This document shows positions 15,988 through 23,283 of a DNA stretch of 23,305 bases, one piece after another. The notes under the pieces are model-generated. The model searched no databases. It was not told where the DNA came from and worked only from the letters and a program-made list of their open reading frames with translations. The stretch is from positions 1 to 23,305 of the forward strand of contig JAAZCH010000387.1 of NCBI GenBank assembly GCA_012513395.1. Direction: 5' to 3'. Numbering within the stretch: position 1 is the stretch's first letter; the number at the start of each line of letters is the position of its first letter. The position numbers were made by a program, and so were the translations under genes. This DNA comes from Tissierellia bacterium (GTDB taxonomy: Bacteria > Bacillota_A > Clostridia > Tissierellales > Peptoniphilaceae).

Positions 15988-18564
15988 TTAAATAAATAAT
16001 ATATCTTTAAATAAAGAGAACAAAATTGTGGAAATTAGTAACTCTAACAATATTACTACTAGGGTAATAGTTGTTGAAATTACTATATACCATCCAATAA
16101 ATACTAAAGTTCCCTTTCGTTCTTTTACCTTCTTATAATTAAATATTAAAAGCAAGAAGGAAAGTAATACGAAAAATACAATTGTAACTATTTTTGGACT
16201 GAGTACGTGAAGTAATGTCTCTATAGACTGTCCTTCTGTAAGTGTTAGTCTTATATATGCAGCATCTAGTAGCTGATAAACTAACATTTGAAGGAAAATA
16301 AATAAACTTACTACAGATCTTTTCAATCTCAACCCTATAGAATTAAATGCAGAATTAGTAGCTACGGATATCGTTATATACATTATGAAGAACTTTATTA
16401 TTCCCAGTATTCCAATAAATACAGGATTAGATATAGCCCAAGATATAGTCCAACAAGCAACCGCTAATACTATGAAGAAAATCGGAATTATGAGTTTTGC
16501 TCCCCAGTTAATCATTTTTCTCATCACCGGAGCAACTTTTACGTTTGTTCTCTTTAGTGCTTCTTCTTGTCTAGAACCTCGCTGTCTTCTATCAATTTCT
16601 TTGTTTAGAATTTCTTTTTCTTCATTAGATAATACTAAGGGCATTGTGTCTTGTGAAGAAACAGGAGAGCTGAGAATGATATCGATGTTATCTTTTTCTT
16701 TTTTAACATTTTTATCATTGGAGCTAGCTAAAAAGAAAAGTGGAATACTTTTAAAGAATTCTGCTATATTTGTAAATATTCCAGGAGTTTTCTCCTTAGT
16801 AACAGTTTCATTTTCATCTCTTCTCTCATAAACAAATTCATCGTCTGTCTTTTTAGGTTTATCTACGATTAGTTCTTCGTAAATACTTTCATCTACTTTT
16901 TTGACTATAGGTTCTTCTTGAATCCAAGGTTCTTCTAATTTATCTGCGGAATCCTTTCCGATTTCAAAATCTGTAGTTATTTTTGACAGATCATCTTCAG
17001 GCTCAACTATATTAATAAATTCTCTAAAATCATCCTTTTCAGCTTCACCCTCGATTAAAAAATCGTCTATCTTATCAAAATCCTCAACATTAAGTTCTCC
17101 GCTCTCAGCTTTGCTTAGATAAGAATCAATAACTGTCTTAGAATATCTGATGGTTTTTTCTGTATCTAGGTATGAATAAGTGGACTTTGTAGAAGTGTAG
17201 GGAGGTGTCTCTTTTTCTTCAGGAATTTCTTCTGTGTAATCTTCTAATTCTCCGCTAATACTTTCTGCCTTATCATTACCTAAAAAGAAACTCTTAATAC
17301 TATCAAAAATCCCAGGTTTTTTTTCAACTACTTCTTCAATAAGATTCTCTGATTCCAAATCATTATTATCTTCACTTATAATCTGAATTTCATCTGTTTT
17401 TGTTATTTTATCAAACTGTGGAATTTCAAATTCTTTGAATTGTTTACTGTCAGCCCTTGCCTTTGGTTTGGTTAGGACTTCTTCTTCAAGGGTAAATTCT
17501 TCAAGTTCTATTTCTGAATCTATAATTGATTCAGCAGTGAGATCTTGCGCTGGAGTTTCCTTTTTTCCATTGGATCCGAAGAAAGAAGCAATTTTTTCTG
17601 AAAAAGTAATTTTTGGCACAATTTCAATAGGTTCTTTCAAAATCTCATCTGGCTCATCTACAGTAAAACTGTAATCACTTTTGATTTCTTCTTTTTTACC
17701 TTGTCCATATACTAATTCTGAATATTCCTCAGGGCTTAAATCCAATAAGTCGTCTTCGTCTTTTTCCTTTAGGAAGAACTTAATCTTATCCAAAAGGGAT
17801 AACTTTTTATTATCTTCACTTGTTTTTTCTGGGGTGATGTTTGTTTCAAACTCAGAAGGAAGTGACTCTATTTCTTTAACAGAAACCTCAATGACATCGT
17901 CATTATCATGGACTTCTGCTATTAATAACTCTTCATCGCTTATTGTAGTCTGAGAATCAATTGTGCTTGGCTCATCGACTGCTTTTTTCGAAGAATTTTT
18001 GCTTAAAATTTCCCTATCATATACTTCTTCTTCTTTCATATATTCAAAAAATCTTTTCAAAATAGAAGATTGTTTAATAGGTTTTTCTTCTTTTGGTTCT
18101 AAATCCAGTTTTTCAGATTCGATATCTTTACTGACTTCAAACTTAGGTATCTCAAACTCATTAAAATCTTTGCTCTTTGTTTTGGAATTTAAAGAAGTCA
18201 TAGATTTTTCTTCTATTGGGCTAAATTCAAAATCTTTTGCGGATTTATTTTTTTCTTCAGATAGTTTTGGCGTTTTTTCCACCTTTTTATTTAATTTCAA
18301 AGAAACCTCGTTGTCACCTTCTAGGGGTTTATGAGGTTTATCATCTTTTATTCTAAAGGATCTTAAAATATCTAAAAATCCGCTATCTCTTTGTTCCAGT
18401 TTCTTAAACTCAGGTTTTTCAAACATTTCTCCCATACTTATCTGATCAGGGATAGGTTCGTCTGATTTCCTTATGTATATTTCAACTTCAGAAACTTTAT
18501 TTCCACAAACGTGACAAAAATTGCTGTTTTTCTTTAACCTTGTGCCGCATTTACTACAAAACAT
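15988..18564 (-). CDS. Zinc-ribbon protein with long acidic linker and C-terminal membrane domain, unknown function
   Basis: An 858-residue protein I do not recognise as a named family. Residues 1-21 form a zinc ribbon (C3-x2-C6, C17-x2-C20). Residues 30-680 are low-complexity and strongly acidic, rich in E, K, D and S, and probably disordered. This stretch carries six degenerate copies of a short hydrophobic element such as PGIFDSIKSFFLGNDK, at about 61, 166, 256, 319, 416 and 593, and two copies of an EFEIP-K/Q-F motif (137 and 379). Residues 687-858 contain five or six hydrophobic segments, so the protein is membrane-bound with the ribbon end probably cytoplasmic. ATG 18564 directly abuts the stop of the Fur-family regulator, with GGTGA upstream, so the two are cotranscribed. 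Its role in metal homeostasis is only a guess from this position. Confidence 0.85.
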   Translation of the reverse strand: MFCSKCGTRLKKNSNFCHVCGNKVSEVEIYIRKSDEPIPDQISMGEMFEKPEFKKLEQRDSGFLDILRSFRIKDDKPHKPLEGDNEVSLKLNKKVEKTPKLSEEKNKSAKDFEFSPIEEKSMTSLNSKTKSKDFNEFEIPKFEVSKDIESEKLDLEPKEEKPIKQSSILKRFFEYMKEEEVYDREILSKNSSKKAVDEPSTIDSQTTISDEELLIAEVHDNDDVIEVSVKEIESLPSEFETNITPEKTSEDNKKLSLLDKIKFFLKEKDEDDLLDLSPEEYSELVYGQGKKEEIKSDYSFTVDEPDEILKEPIEIVPKITFSEKIASFFGSNGKKETPAQDLTAESIIDSEIELEEFTLEEEVLTKPKARADSKQFKEFEIPQFDKITKTDEIQIISEDNNDLESENLIEEVVEKKPGIFDSIKSFFLGNDKAESISGELEDYTEEIPEEKETPPYTSTKSTYSYLDTEKTIRYSKTVIDSYLSKAESGELNVEDFDKIDDFLIEGEAEKDDFREFINIVEPEDDLSKITTDFEIGKDSADKLEEPWIQEEPIVKKVDESIYEELIVDKPKKTDDEFVYERRDENETVTKEKTPGIFTNIAEFFKSIPLFFLASSNDKNVKKEKDNIDIILSSPVSSQDTMPLVLSNEEKEILNKEIDRRQRGSRQEEALKRTNVKVAPVMRKMINWGAKLIIPIFFIVLAVACWTISWAISNPVFIGILGIIKFFIMYITISVATNSAFNSIGLRLKRSVVSLFIFLQMLVYQLLDAAYIRLTLTEGQSIETLLHVLSPKIVTIVFFVLLSFLLLIFNYKKVKERKGTLVFIGWYIVISTTITLVVILLELLISTILFSLFKDILFI

Positions 18565-18996
18565 TTAATCACCAACTTCATTTTCATCATCTATTATTTT
18601 TAATTGACAGTCACTGCAAATTCCATGAATTTCTAAAATATGACCTGTGGCTCTAAATCCATTTTGATTAATGACATTTAGATAATTTATGTCTATGGGG
18701 CAGTTATCCAAAACAAATTGGCTATTGCATTTATCGCACACCATGTAATGAGAATGCTCGTTATTTATCAAATAATAATAAGCGATGCCATCTTGTCTAA
18801 TAATTTTATTCATAATATTTAATTCTACAAAAGCATTTAGATTCCTGTATATAGTTGCCAAATTGATATCTTCGTTTTTTAAAACTTCCTTATAAAGCTC
18901 ATCGCAACTAACAGGTTTATTTAATTTTTTTAAAGCATCAAATATTATTTTTCTATTTTTAGTCTTTTTTAATCCGTGGCTTTCAAATATATCCAT
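18565..18996 (-). CDS. zur: Fur-family metalloregulator, probably Zur
   Basis: A 143-residue Fur-family repressor. The winged-helix domain covers residues 1-80, with recognition helix INLATIYRNLNAFVE. It is followed by the metal-binding motif H81-S-H83-Y-M-V-C87-D-K-C90, then H119, H124 and a second structural zinc pair C127-S-D-C130. Fur, Zur and PerR cannot be separated by motif alone, but divergence from znuACB and the operator in between favour zinc. I chose ATG 18996 because AGGTGA stands right before it; an in-frame ATG at 19011 lies at or upstream of the predicted transcription start. The zinc-ribbon gene follows without a gap. At low zinc it would release the operator and allow znuACB transcription. 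Confidence 0.88.
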   Translation of the reverse strand: MDIFESHGLKKTKNRKIIFDALKKLNKPVSCDELYKEVLKNEDINLATIYRNLNAFVELNIMNKIIRQDGIAYYYLINNEHSHYMVCDKCNSQFVLDNCPIDINYLNVINQNGFRATGHILEIHGICSDCQLKIIDDENEVGD

Positions 18997-19013
18997 AAAT
19001 TCACCTAACATCT

Positions 19014-19041
19014 ATTTTATCACAAAAGAAGAAATTGTACA
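19014..19041 (-). promoter_or_regulatory. Candidate promoter for zur and the zinc-ribbon gene
   Basis: Read on the minus strand, TGTACA (19036-19041) and TAAAAT (19014-19019) are 16 bases apart, and the -10 is preceded by TGA, an extended TGnTAAAAT form. Transcription would begin near 19007, eleven bases before the ATG at 18996. Its -35 directly adjoins the -35 of the divergent znuA promoter. Confidence 0.45.
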
Positions 19042-19070
19042 TTGACATTTAGGATTAATTAAATTATCAT
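19042..19070 (+). promoter_or_regulatory. Sigma-A type promoter for znuACB
   Basis: A perfect TTGACA (19042-19047) is followed after exactly 17 bases by TATCAT (19065-19070), which matches five of six consensus bases. The predicted start near 19077 falls inside the inverted repeat at 19072-19094, as expected for a repressible promoter. Confidence 0.8.
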
Positions 19071-19071
19071 A

Positions 19072-19094
19072 TAAATGCAAATGATTTGCATTTA
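19072..19094. promoter_or_regulatory. Zur/Fur-family operator, perfect 11-1-11 inverted repeat
   Basis: The left arm TAAATGCAAAT (19072-19082) and the right arm, its exact reverse complement (19084-19094), flank a single G. The single-base spacer and the AAAT...ATTT ends resemble published Zur boxes of Bacillus (AAATCGTAAT-n-ATTACGATTT). The repeat covers the predicted znuA transcription start, so a bound repressor would block RNA polymerase. It lies about 65 bp upstream of the zur -10, so control of zur itself is less direct. Confidence 0.85.
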
Positions 19095-19114
19095 ATACGA
19101 AATAGGAGATTCTA

Positions 19115-20071
19115 ATGAAAAAAATTATATTATTAACTTTAGTTATTGCATTAATATTAATGGTGGGTTGCACAAATAAAAACTTCCAAGACTCCAATAT
19201 CAATGATGAAAAAATAAAAGTATATGTATCGAATTATCCCTTATATGATTTTACAATTAACATAGCCAGCGATTTAGTAGAAGTAATAAATATCAGACAA
19301 AATTCTGGAGTACATGGCTGGGAACCTTCTGCAAAAGATTTAACTAATTTAAAAGAAGGAGATCTTTTTATTTATGGAGGAAACGAAGTAGAGAGTTGGG
19401 CAGAGGATTTAATCGAGAGTGAAATAATTACAGGAAAAATCGTCGACGTATCAGATGGAATAGGTCTATTAGTACACACTCATGAACATAATGACGACCA
19501 TGAGCATGATGAACATGAAGATGATGACCACGGGCACGATCATGGAGACTTTGATCCCCATATTTGGCTTAGCTTGAAGAATGCTCAAATCATCACCGCG
19601 AATATTTCAAAAGGACTTATGGAAATAGATCCCAACAACAAGTCTTCATACGAGGATAACTTAAAACGTTATAATGAACAATTGAAAAACTTGGATATTG
19701 AATATTCTGATAAACTTTCAAATACCGTTAATGATTCCATTATTGTAAGTCATGAAGCTTATGGATATCTAGGTAGAGATTATAATTTTAAACAAGTGGG
19801 TATTGAAGGAGTACTTGCAGAAGGGGAGCCAAGCGTTTCCCAAATTGATAATATCATTAAAATTTCTAAGGATTTAAATGTAAAAACAATTTTTTATGAA
19901 GATACAATAAGTCCTAAAGTTGCTAATTTAATTGCAGAAGAAGTTGGAGCAAAATTGGAGTTGTTAAGTCCTATAGAAACCCTTTCTTCTGAGCAAGAAG
20001 CTAATAATGAAGATTATCTATCTATTATGAGAACTAATTTGGAAGGAATTTATAAAGCTTTAAATGAATAA
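19115..20071 (+). CDS. znuA: Zinc ABC transporter substrate-binding lipoprotein
   Basis: The extracellular zinc-capture protein of a high-affinity ZnuABC importer, 318 residues. A lipoprotein signal peptide ends in LMVGC, giving the lipid-carrying C19. The zinc site is visible as H67 in VHGWEPSAKD, H149 in DPHIWLSLKNA and H213 in SHEAYGYL. Between the first two lies a histidine- and acid-rich loop (residues 121-143), typical of ZnuA proteins and rare in manganese carriers. The C-terminal position where manganese-binding relatives have an aspartate (LDP-type motif) reads LSP, which also fits zinc. AGGAG at 19104-19108 precedes ATG 19115. The znuC start overlaps the end by 8 nt. Expression is probably zinc-repressed through the operator just upstream. 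Confidence 0.93.
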   Translation: MKKIILLTLVIALILMVGCTNKNFQDSNINDEKIKVYVSNYPLYDFTINIASDLVEVINIRQNSGVHGWEPSAKDLTNLKEGDLFIYGGNEVESWAEDLIESEIITGKIVDVSDGIGLLVHTHEHNDDHEHDEHEDDDHGHDHGDFDPHIWLSLKNAQIITANISKGLMEIDPNNKSSYEDNLKRYNEQLKNLDIEYSDKLSNTVNDSIIVSHEAYGYLGRDYNFKQVGIEGVLAEGEPSVSQIDNIIKISKDLNVKTIFYEDTISPKVANLIAEEVGAKLELLSPIETLSSEQEANNEDYLSIMRTNLEGIYKALNE

Positions 20072-20708
20072 GATAATTGAGTTGAGGGATATTTCCTTTG
20101 CATATACTAATAATTTAATATTTCAAGATGTCTCCTTTAGTGTCAATGAAGGAGAATTTATTGCCATAGTAGGTGAAAATGGAACGGGAAAAAGTACCTT
20201 GATGAAGATAATCATCGGAGAGTTGTCTTCTACTAGTGGAGAAGTATTTATTGAAAATAAAGAAAATATCGGATATGTCCCACAACTTAGTGCAGCAACT
20301 TCTACGAATTTTCCCATTACTATCAGGGAGATTTTTGCACTAAATCTGCGCAATGAAATAAAACGTTTTGGAAAAATTAACAAATTAATAGATAGTAAGA
20401 TAGATATGATGTTGGGAATCGTAGGGTTGAAAGATAAAAAGTATTCACTATATGGAGATTTGTCTGGCGGGCAAAAACAAAAAGCAATGCTAGGCAAAGC
20501 TTTAATATCTAATCCTAAAGTTTTACTACTAGATGAACCCCTAATAGGGTTAGACGAAGAATCTAAAAATAGTTTTCTGGAACTACTTCATCATCAAAGC
20601 GAACATCATAAAATAACCATCTTGATGATTACCCATGACCTATTAGAAATTTCTAAATACACAGATCGAATTTTTAAAATTGAAAATGGAAAGGTAAAAG
20701 AGATATGA
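20064..20708 (+). CDS. znuC: Zinc ABC transporter ATP-binding protein
   Basis: The cytoplasmic ATPase of the zinc importer, 214 residues. Motifs are complete: Walker A GENGTGKST (37-45), Q-loop YVPQ with Q74, signature LSGGQKQK (133-140), Walker B LLLDEP (154-159) and switch H191 in MITHD. At 214 residues it is shorter than ZnuC of enteric bacteria (about 250) but fits the compact Gram-positive type. It overlaps znuA by 8 nt and znuB by 4 nt (ATGA), so the three proteins are translationally coupled. Specificity for zinc rests on the partner protein and the operator, not on this subunit. Confidence 0.92.
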   Translation: MNKIIELRDISFAYTNNLIFQDVSFSVNEGEFIAIVGENGTGKSTLMKIIIGELSSTSGEVFIENKENIGYVPQLSAATSTNFPITIREIFALNLRNEIKRFGKINKLIDSKIDMMLGIVGLKDKKYSLYGDLSGGQKQKAMLGKALISNPKVLLLDEPLIGLDEESKNSFLELLHHQSEHHKITILMITHDLLEISKYTDRIFKIENGKVKEI

Positions 20709-21514
20709 TAAGTATATTACAATATGATTTTATGCAAAGGGCCTTTATTGTAAGTGCTTTACTTTCCATCGTAATGCCTTTAATAGGAATAGTTATTGTA
20801 AATAAAAATATCTCTGTTATCGGAGATGCACTATCGCATACTTCATTGGTGGGTGTGATGTTTGGAGTAATAATAGGGATTAATCCTGTCATTACATCAA
20901 TATTAATTTGCATGATAGCTAGCATTCTTATTGAATATCTTCGCTCAAAATTTCCAGGCCATTCATCTATCTCGACTACTATCGTAATGAGTTTTAGTAT
21001 AGGATTAGCCAGTGTGTTGACAGATTTTGTTAAAGGAGCATCGAATTTAGAATCCTTTTTATTCGGATCCATAGTGGCAGTTGCAAAAGACGAACTACTA
21101 ATTGTGGTCTTACTTTGTCTAATTGTATTTTTGTTTTCTACCTACTTTTATAGAGAACTCCAATATATATCCTTTGATGAAGAAGGGGCGAGAGTATCTG
21201 GCATAAATGTAAAATTGGTAAACTTTATCTTTACCATATTAACAGCTATCACGATTGCTGTAGGTTCTAGAACTATTGGCGTAATGATAATTTCCAGCAT
21301 GTTAATAATTCCCGTAGCCTGTGCCATTCAATTAAAAAAAAGCTATTTTAAAACTATTGTGATATCTAGTATTTTAGGGTTTATGTTTATGATATCAGGA
21401 CTTATACTTTCTTATTACTTAAACTTAAAACCTGGTGGAACCACAATAATCATAGCTACTTTGACGTTAATATTAATAATCATATTTAAAGACAAAAAAA
21501 GAATTCTAAATTAA
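20705..21514 (+). CDS. znuB: Zinc ABC transporter permease
   Basis: The membrane channel subunit of the zinc importer, 269 residues with about seven or eight hydrophobic helices. Family features of the ABC-3 class are visible near the N-terminus in MPLIGIVIVNKNISVIGDAL followed by SHTSLVGV, and later in EEGARVSGI, the cytoplasmic loop that contacts the ATPase. It overlaps znuC by ATGA. Its stop codon lies within the loop of the terminator hairpin that ends the operon. Confidence 0.92.
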   Translation: MISILQYDFMQRAFIVSALLSIVMPLIGIVIVNKNISVIGDALSHTSLVGVMFGVIIGINPVITSILICMIASILIEYLRSKFPGHSSISTTIVMSFSIGLASVLTDFVKGASNLESFLFGSIVAVAKDELLIVVLLCLIVFLFSTYFYRELQYISFDEEGARVSGINVKLVNFIFTILTAITIAVGSRTIGVMIISSMLIIPVACAIQLKKSYFKTIVISSILGFMFMISGLILSYYLNLKPGGTTIIIATLTLILIIIFKDKKRILN

Positions 21515-21540
21515 ATTTAACTTAGAATTCTTTTATTTTT
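21497..21540. terminator. Bidirectional terminator between znuB and the DUF1002 gene
   Basis: AAAAGAATTCTAA (21497-21509) pairs with TTAGAATTCTTTT (21522-21534) around a 12-base loop that includes the znuB stop codon. An A-run lies on the left and a T-run on the right, so it can end transcription of both convergent genes. Confidence 0.85.
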
Positions 21541-22408
21541 ACTTAAACAAATTTGAAATCCAATCAATTAAGCTGTTAAAGAAAACTTTTATAGATTGTA
21601 AAAATGATTGGCCATCTTCTGTGGCTAAATAATCCACAGCATCTTGAGAATATTTTTGAGCAGTTTTTGCTACCTTATCCCAATCCACATTGGCGTTTTT
21701 CATCTTCATAAACAATCCTACTAGCTGATTGACTTGGCTATCTGTTAGATTAACATTGTAGTTATTTGAGACATTTACAATTATTGTTCTCGCTTCTTCT
21801 TCTGTTTCTGGCATATTCTCAGAAAAAGCAATCTTTATATCATTGACAATTTTACTAGTATCAATATCTCCTATTTGTTGGCTTAGTTCTGTAGTGATTA
21901 CCAATTCTTCGTTGGCAACTTTTTTAACTTCATCAGAGATACTTTCTCCTGTCAATGTTTCGTAAGCTTTCATGATGCCAGTTAAAGCTCCAGTTCCAGT
22001 TACTTTAAATGGTGCAGTCACTTTTACTTCTGCATCTTCTATACCTGCTGTAATAAGTGCATTTCTGTAAATCTCTTCAGTTATATAAGTAATATTATCT
22101 GACACATCTACATCTACGCCTTTGCCATCATTCAAGATAGTTAATTTTGCAGATGAAATTGCAATATTTCCTATCTTTTCAGATGAGATTATTCCACCTA
22201 AATATTTATGTTCTTCAGCATTAGTTACTTCGATAATTTCCGCGTTACTAGCATCCAGTTCATTTAATATAGAATTTTTTTGATCTACAGTTAAATCAGC
22301 ACCTAGACTTATAATTTCATCGCCCACCACAGCATCTGCAAGTGCCGGCGTTGCCATCATAAGTATTACTAGGGATAATGTTATTATTTGTGTTAATTTT
22401 TTAAACAT
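21539..22408 (-). CDS. Secreted DUF1002 protein, YpuA-like
   Basis: A 289-residue exported protein. The first 25 residues are a signal peptide with a cleavage site after PALADA or near it, and no lipobox cysteine. The mature part begins VVGDEIISLGADLTVDQK and contains EEHKYLGG, ITAGIEDAEVKVTAPFKVTG and LTDSQVNQLVGLFMKMKN, all matching the pattern of Bacillus YpuA (DUF1002). The C-terminal 30 residues form an amphipathic aromatic helix (FFNSLIDWISNLFK). The function of this family is unknown; it is common in Gram-positives and sits in the cell envelope. GAGGAGGTAATT before the ATG on the minus strand is a strong ribosome site. It is a single-gene unit with its own promoter candidate. Confidence 0.88.
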   Translation of the reverse strand: MFKKLTQIITLSLVILMMATPALADAVVGDEIISLGADLTVDQKNSILNELDASNAEIIEVTNAEEHKYLGGIISSEKIGNIAISSAKLTILNDGKGVDVDVSDNITYITEEIYRNALITAGIEDAEVKVTAPFKVTGTGALTGIMKAYETLTGESISDEVKKVANEELVITTELSQQIGDIDTSKIVNDIKIAFSENMPETEEEARTIIVNVSNNYNVNLTDSQVNQLVGLFMKMKNANVDWDKVAKTAQKYSQDAVDYLATEDGQSFLQSIKVFFNSLIDWISNLFK

Positions 22409-22434
22409 AATTACCTCCTCATTTCATCTTGGAT

Positions 22435-22443
22435 AGTATAGCA
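22435..22443 (-). promoter_or_regulatory. Candidate extended -10 promoter for the DUF1002 gene
   Basis: On the minus strand the bases TGCTATACT match the extended -10 form TGnTATAAT with one mismatch and lie about 27 nt before the start codon. No good -35 is seen. Confidence 0.45.
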
Positions 22444-22526
22444 TATCTAATTACATATATTTATTACAAATTGATAAATTTAGAAAGTTTTAAGAAACTT
22501 CACAGATTGTTCTTAATTGTATTTGG

Positions 22527-22554
22527 TTGCAATAAATTATTATTAAGTTATAAT
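22527..22554 (+). promoter_or_regulatory. Promoter of the TPP riboswitch-thiW transcript
   Basis: TTGCAA (22527-22532) and a perfect TATAAT (22549-22554) are 16 bases apart. The start would be near 22561, immediately before the riboswitch aptamer, which is the expected arrangement. Confidence 0.7.
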
Positions 22555-22561
22555 AAAAATA

Positions 22562-22648
22562 ATGGGGAGTTCGTATAACGTTCTGAGAGTAAGCTGTTAG
22601 CTTTTACCCTTAAAACCTGATTTGGATAATGCCAACGTAGGGAAATAC
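22562..22648 (+). ncRNA. TPP riboswitch (THI element) aptamer
   Basis: All conserved blocks of the thiamine pyrophosphate aptamer are present in order: GGGG at 22564-22567, CTGAGA at 22583-22588, a variable P3 hairpin, ACCCTT at 22606-22611, ACCTGATTTGGATAATGCCA beginning at 22615, and CGTAGGGAA ending at 22644. It lies between a promoter and a terminator hairpin upstream of a thiamin-precursor transporter gene, so it would reduce expression when TPP is abundant. Together with its promoter and terminator it fills most of the 345-base gap between the two neighbouring genes. Confidence 0.96.
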
Positions 22649-22683
22649 ATAAGGTTCTTTTGTTAATCTTGAGATTTTCTTGT

Positions 22684-22718
22684 CTATTTACTGTGTTGGT
22701 AAATAGTTTTTTATTTTT
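22684..22718 (+). terminator. Riboswitch-controlled terminator upstream of thiW
   Basis: CTATTTAC (22684-22691) and its exact reverse complement GTAAATAG (22699-22706) close a seven-base loop, followed by TTTTTTATTTTT. It stands 36 nt after the TPP aptamer and 36 nt before the gene, so it is the expression platform. The aptamer end AAATA could pair with TATTT in the left arm, but a full antiterminator is not obvious. Confidence 0.85.
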
Positions 22719-22753
22719 ATTCTAATCTTACAAAAATGTGGAGGGATTTATAA

Positions 22754-23254
22754 GTGAGAGTTAATAAATTAAAAGTAAAAAGAACATGTGATACTTTAAA
22801 AAAGATGCTATTAACTGCAACGTTTTCTTCTTTAGCCTTTGTACTGTCGACATTTGTGTATTTTCCACAGATGGCGCCATTTCAACACTGTATAAATGTA
22901 ATAACAGCTGTTTTCTTAGGACCTTGGTATGGAACCTTAGCTGCATTAGTAACAGGAATACTTAGAATGATGATAGGTAGAAGCATTTTAGCAATTACCG
23001 GAGCAATTTTTGGTGCTTTTCTAGCAGGTGTATTTTATAAATATACTAAAAAGTTTTATATGGCTTTGATAGGAGAGGTTATTGGAACGGGAATTATTAG
23101 TGCAATAGTTTCCTACCCAATTATGAAATATGTATATGGAATTCCTTTGGATAAATTTTATTATTATATTCCATTCTTTCTGCCTTCATCATTAATTGGT
23201 TCATTTTTGGGATTTTTGATTTTAAGAAAATTAAGAAAACTAGAAAAATTTTAA
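22754..23254 (+). CDS. thiW: ThiW-like ECF transporter S component (thiazole uptake)
   Basis: A 166-residue membrane protein with about five hydrophobic helices, resembling the ThiW family of substrate-binding subunits of energy-coupling-factor importers. The typical stretch is ITAVFLGPWYGTLAALVTGI followed by a conserved arginine, RMMIG, and an alanine-glycine rich helix. ThiW is thought to bind the thiamin precursor hydroxyethylthiazole and to share the ECF ATPases and T subunit encoded elsewhere. The TPP riboswitch upstream supports a thiamin role. GGAGG at 22740-22744 is well placed for the GTG start at 22754. No thiM, thiE or thiD follows inside the window, and a terminator comes just after, so it appears to stand alone. 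Confidence 0.85.
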   Translation: MRVNKLKVKRTCDTLKKMLLTATFSSLAFVLSTFVYFPQMAPFQHCINVITAVFLGPWYGTLAALVTGILRMMIGRSILAITGAIFGAFLAGVFYKYTKKFYMALIGEVIGTGIISAIVSYPIMKYVYGIPLDKFYYYIPFFLPSSLIGSFLGFLILRKLRKLEKF

Positions 23255-23259
23255 AAATA

Positions 23260-23283
23260 AAAAAGCTGAATCTCCAGCTTTTT
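23260..23283 (+). terminator. Terminator hairpin after thiW
   Basis: AAAAAGCTG (23260-23268) pairs with CAGCTTTTT (23275-23283) around the loop AATCTC. The T-run is the right arm itself, and the symmetric A-run on the left means it may also work for transcription from the right. Confidence 0.75.

Noticed and set aside
16385..18334. Several long open frames on the plus strand opposite the zinc-ribbon gene (79-148 codons).
   Set aside because: They are rich in serine and phenylalanine, as expected when GAA/GAT/AAA-rich coding sequence is read backwards, have no ribosome sites or family motifs, and lie wholly inside a well-supported minus-strand gene.
18997..19011. ATG 19011 as the start of zur.
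   Set aside because: It lies at or before the predicted transcription start and has no ribosome site, while ATG 18996 has AGGTGA directly before it.
19472..19552. Direct repeats in the CATGA/GATGA-rich stretch of znuA as a possible DNA repeat element.
   Set aside because: They are explained by the histidine/aspartate/glutamate-rich metal loop of the encoded protein.
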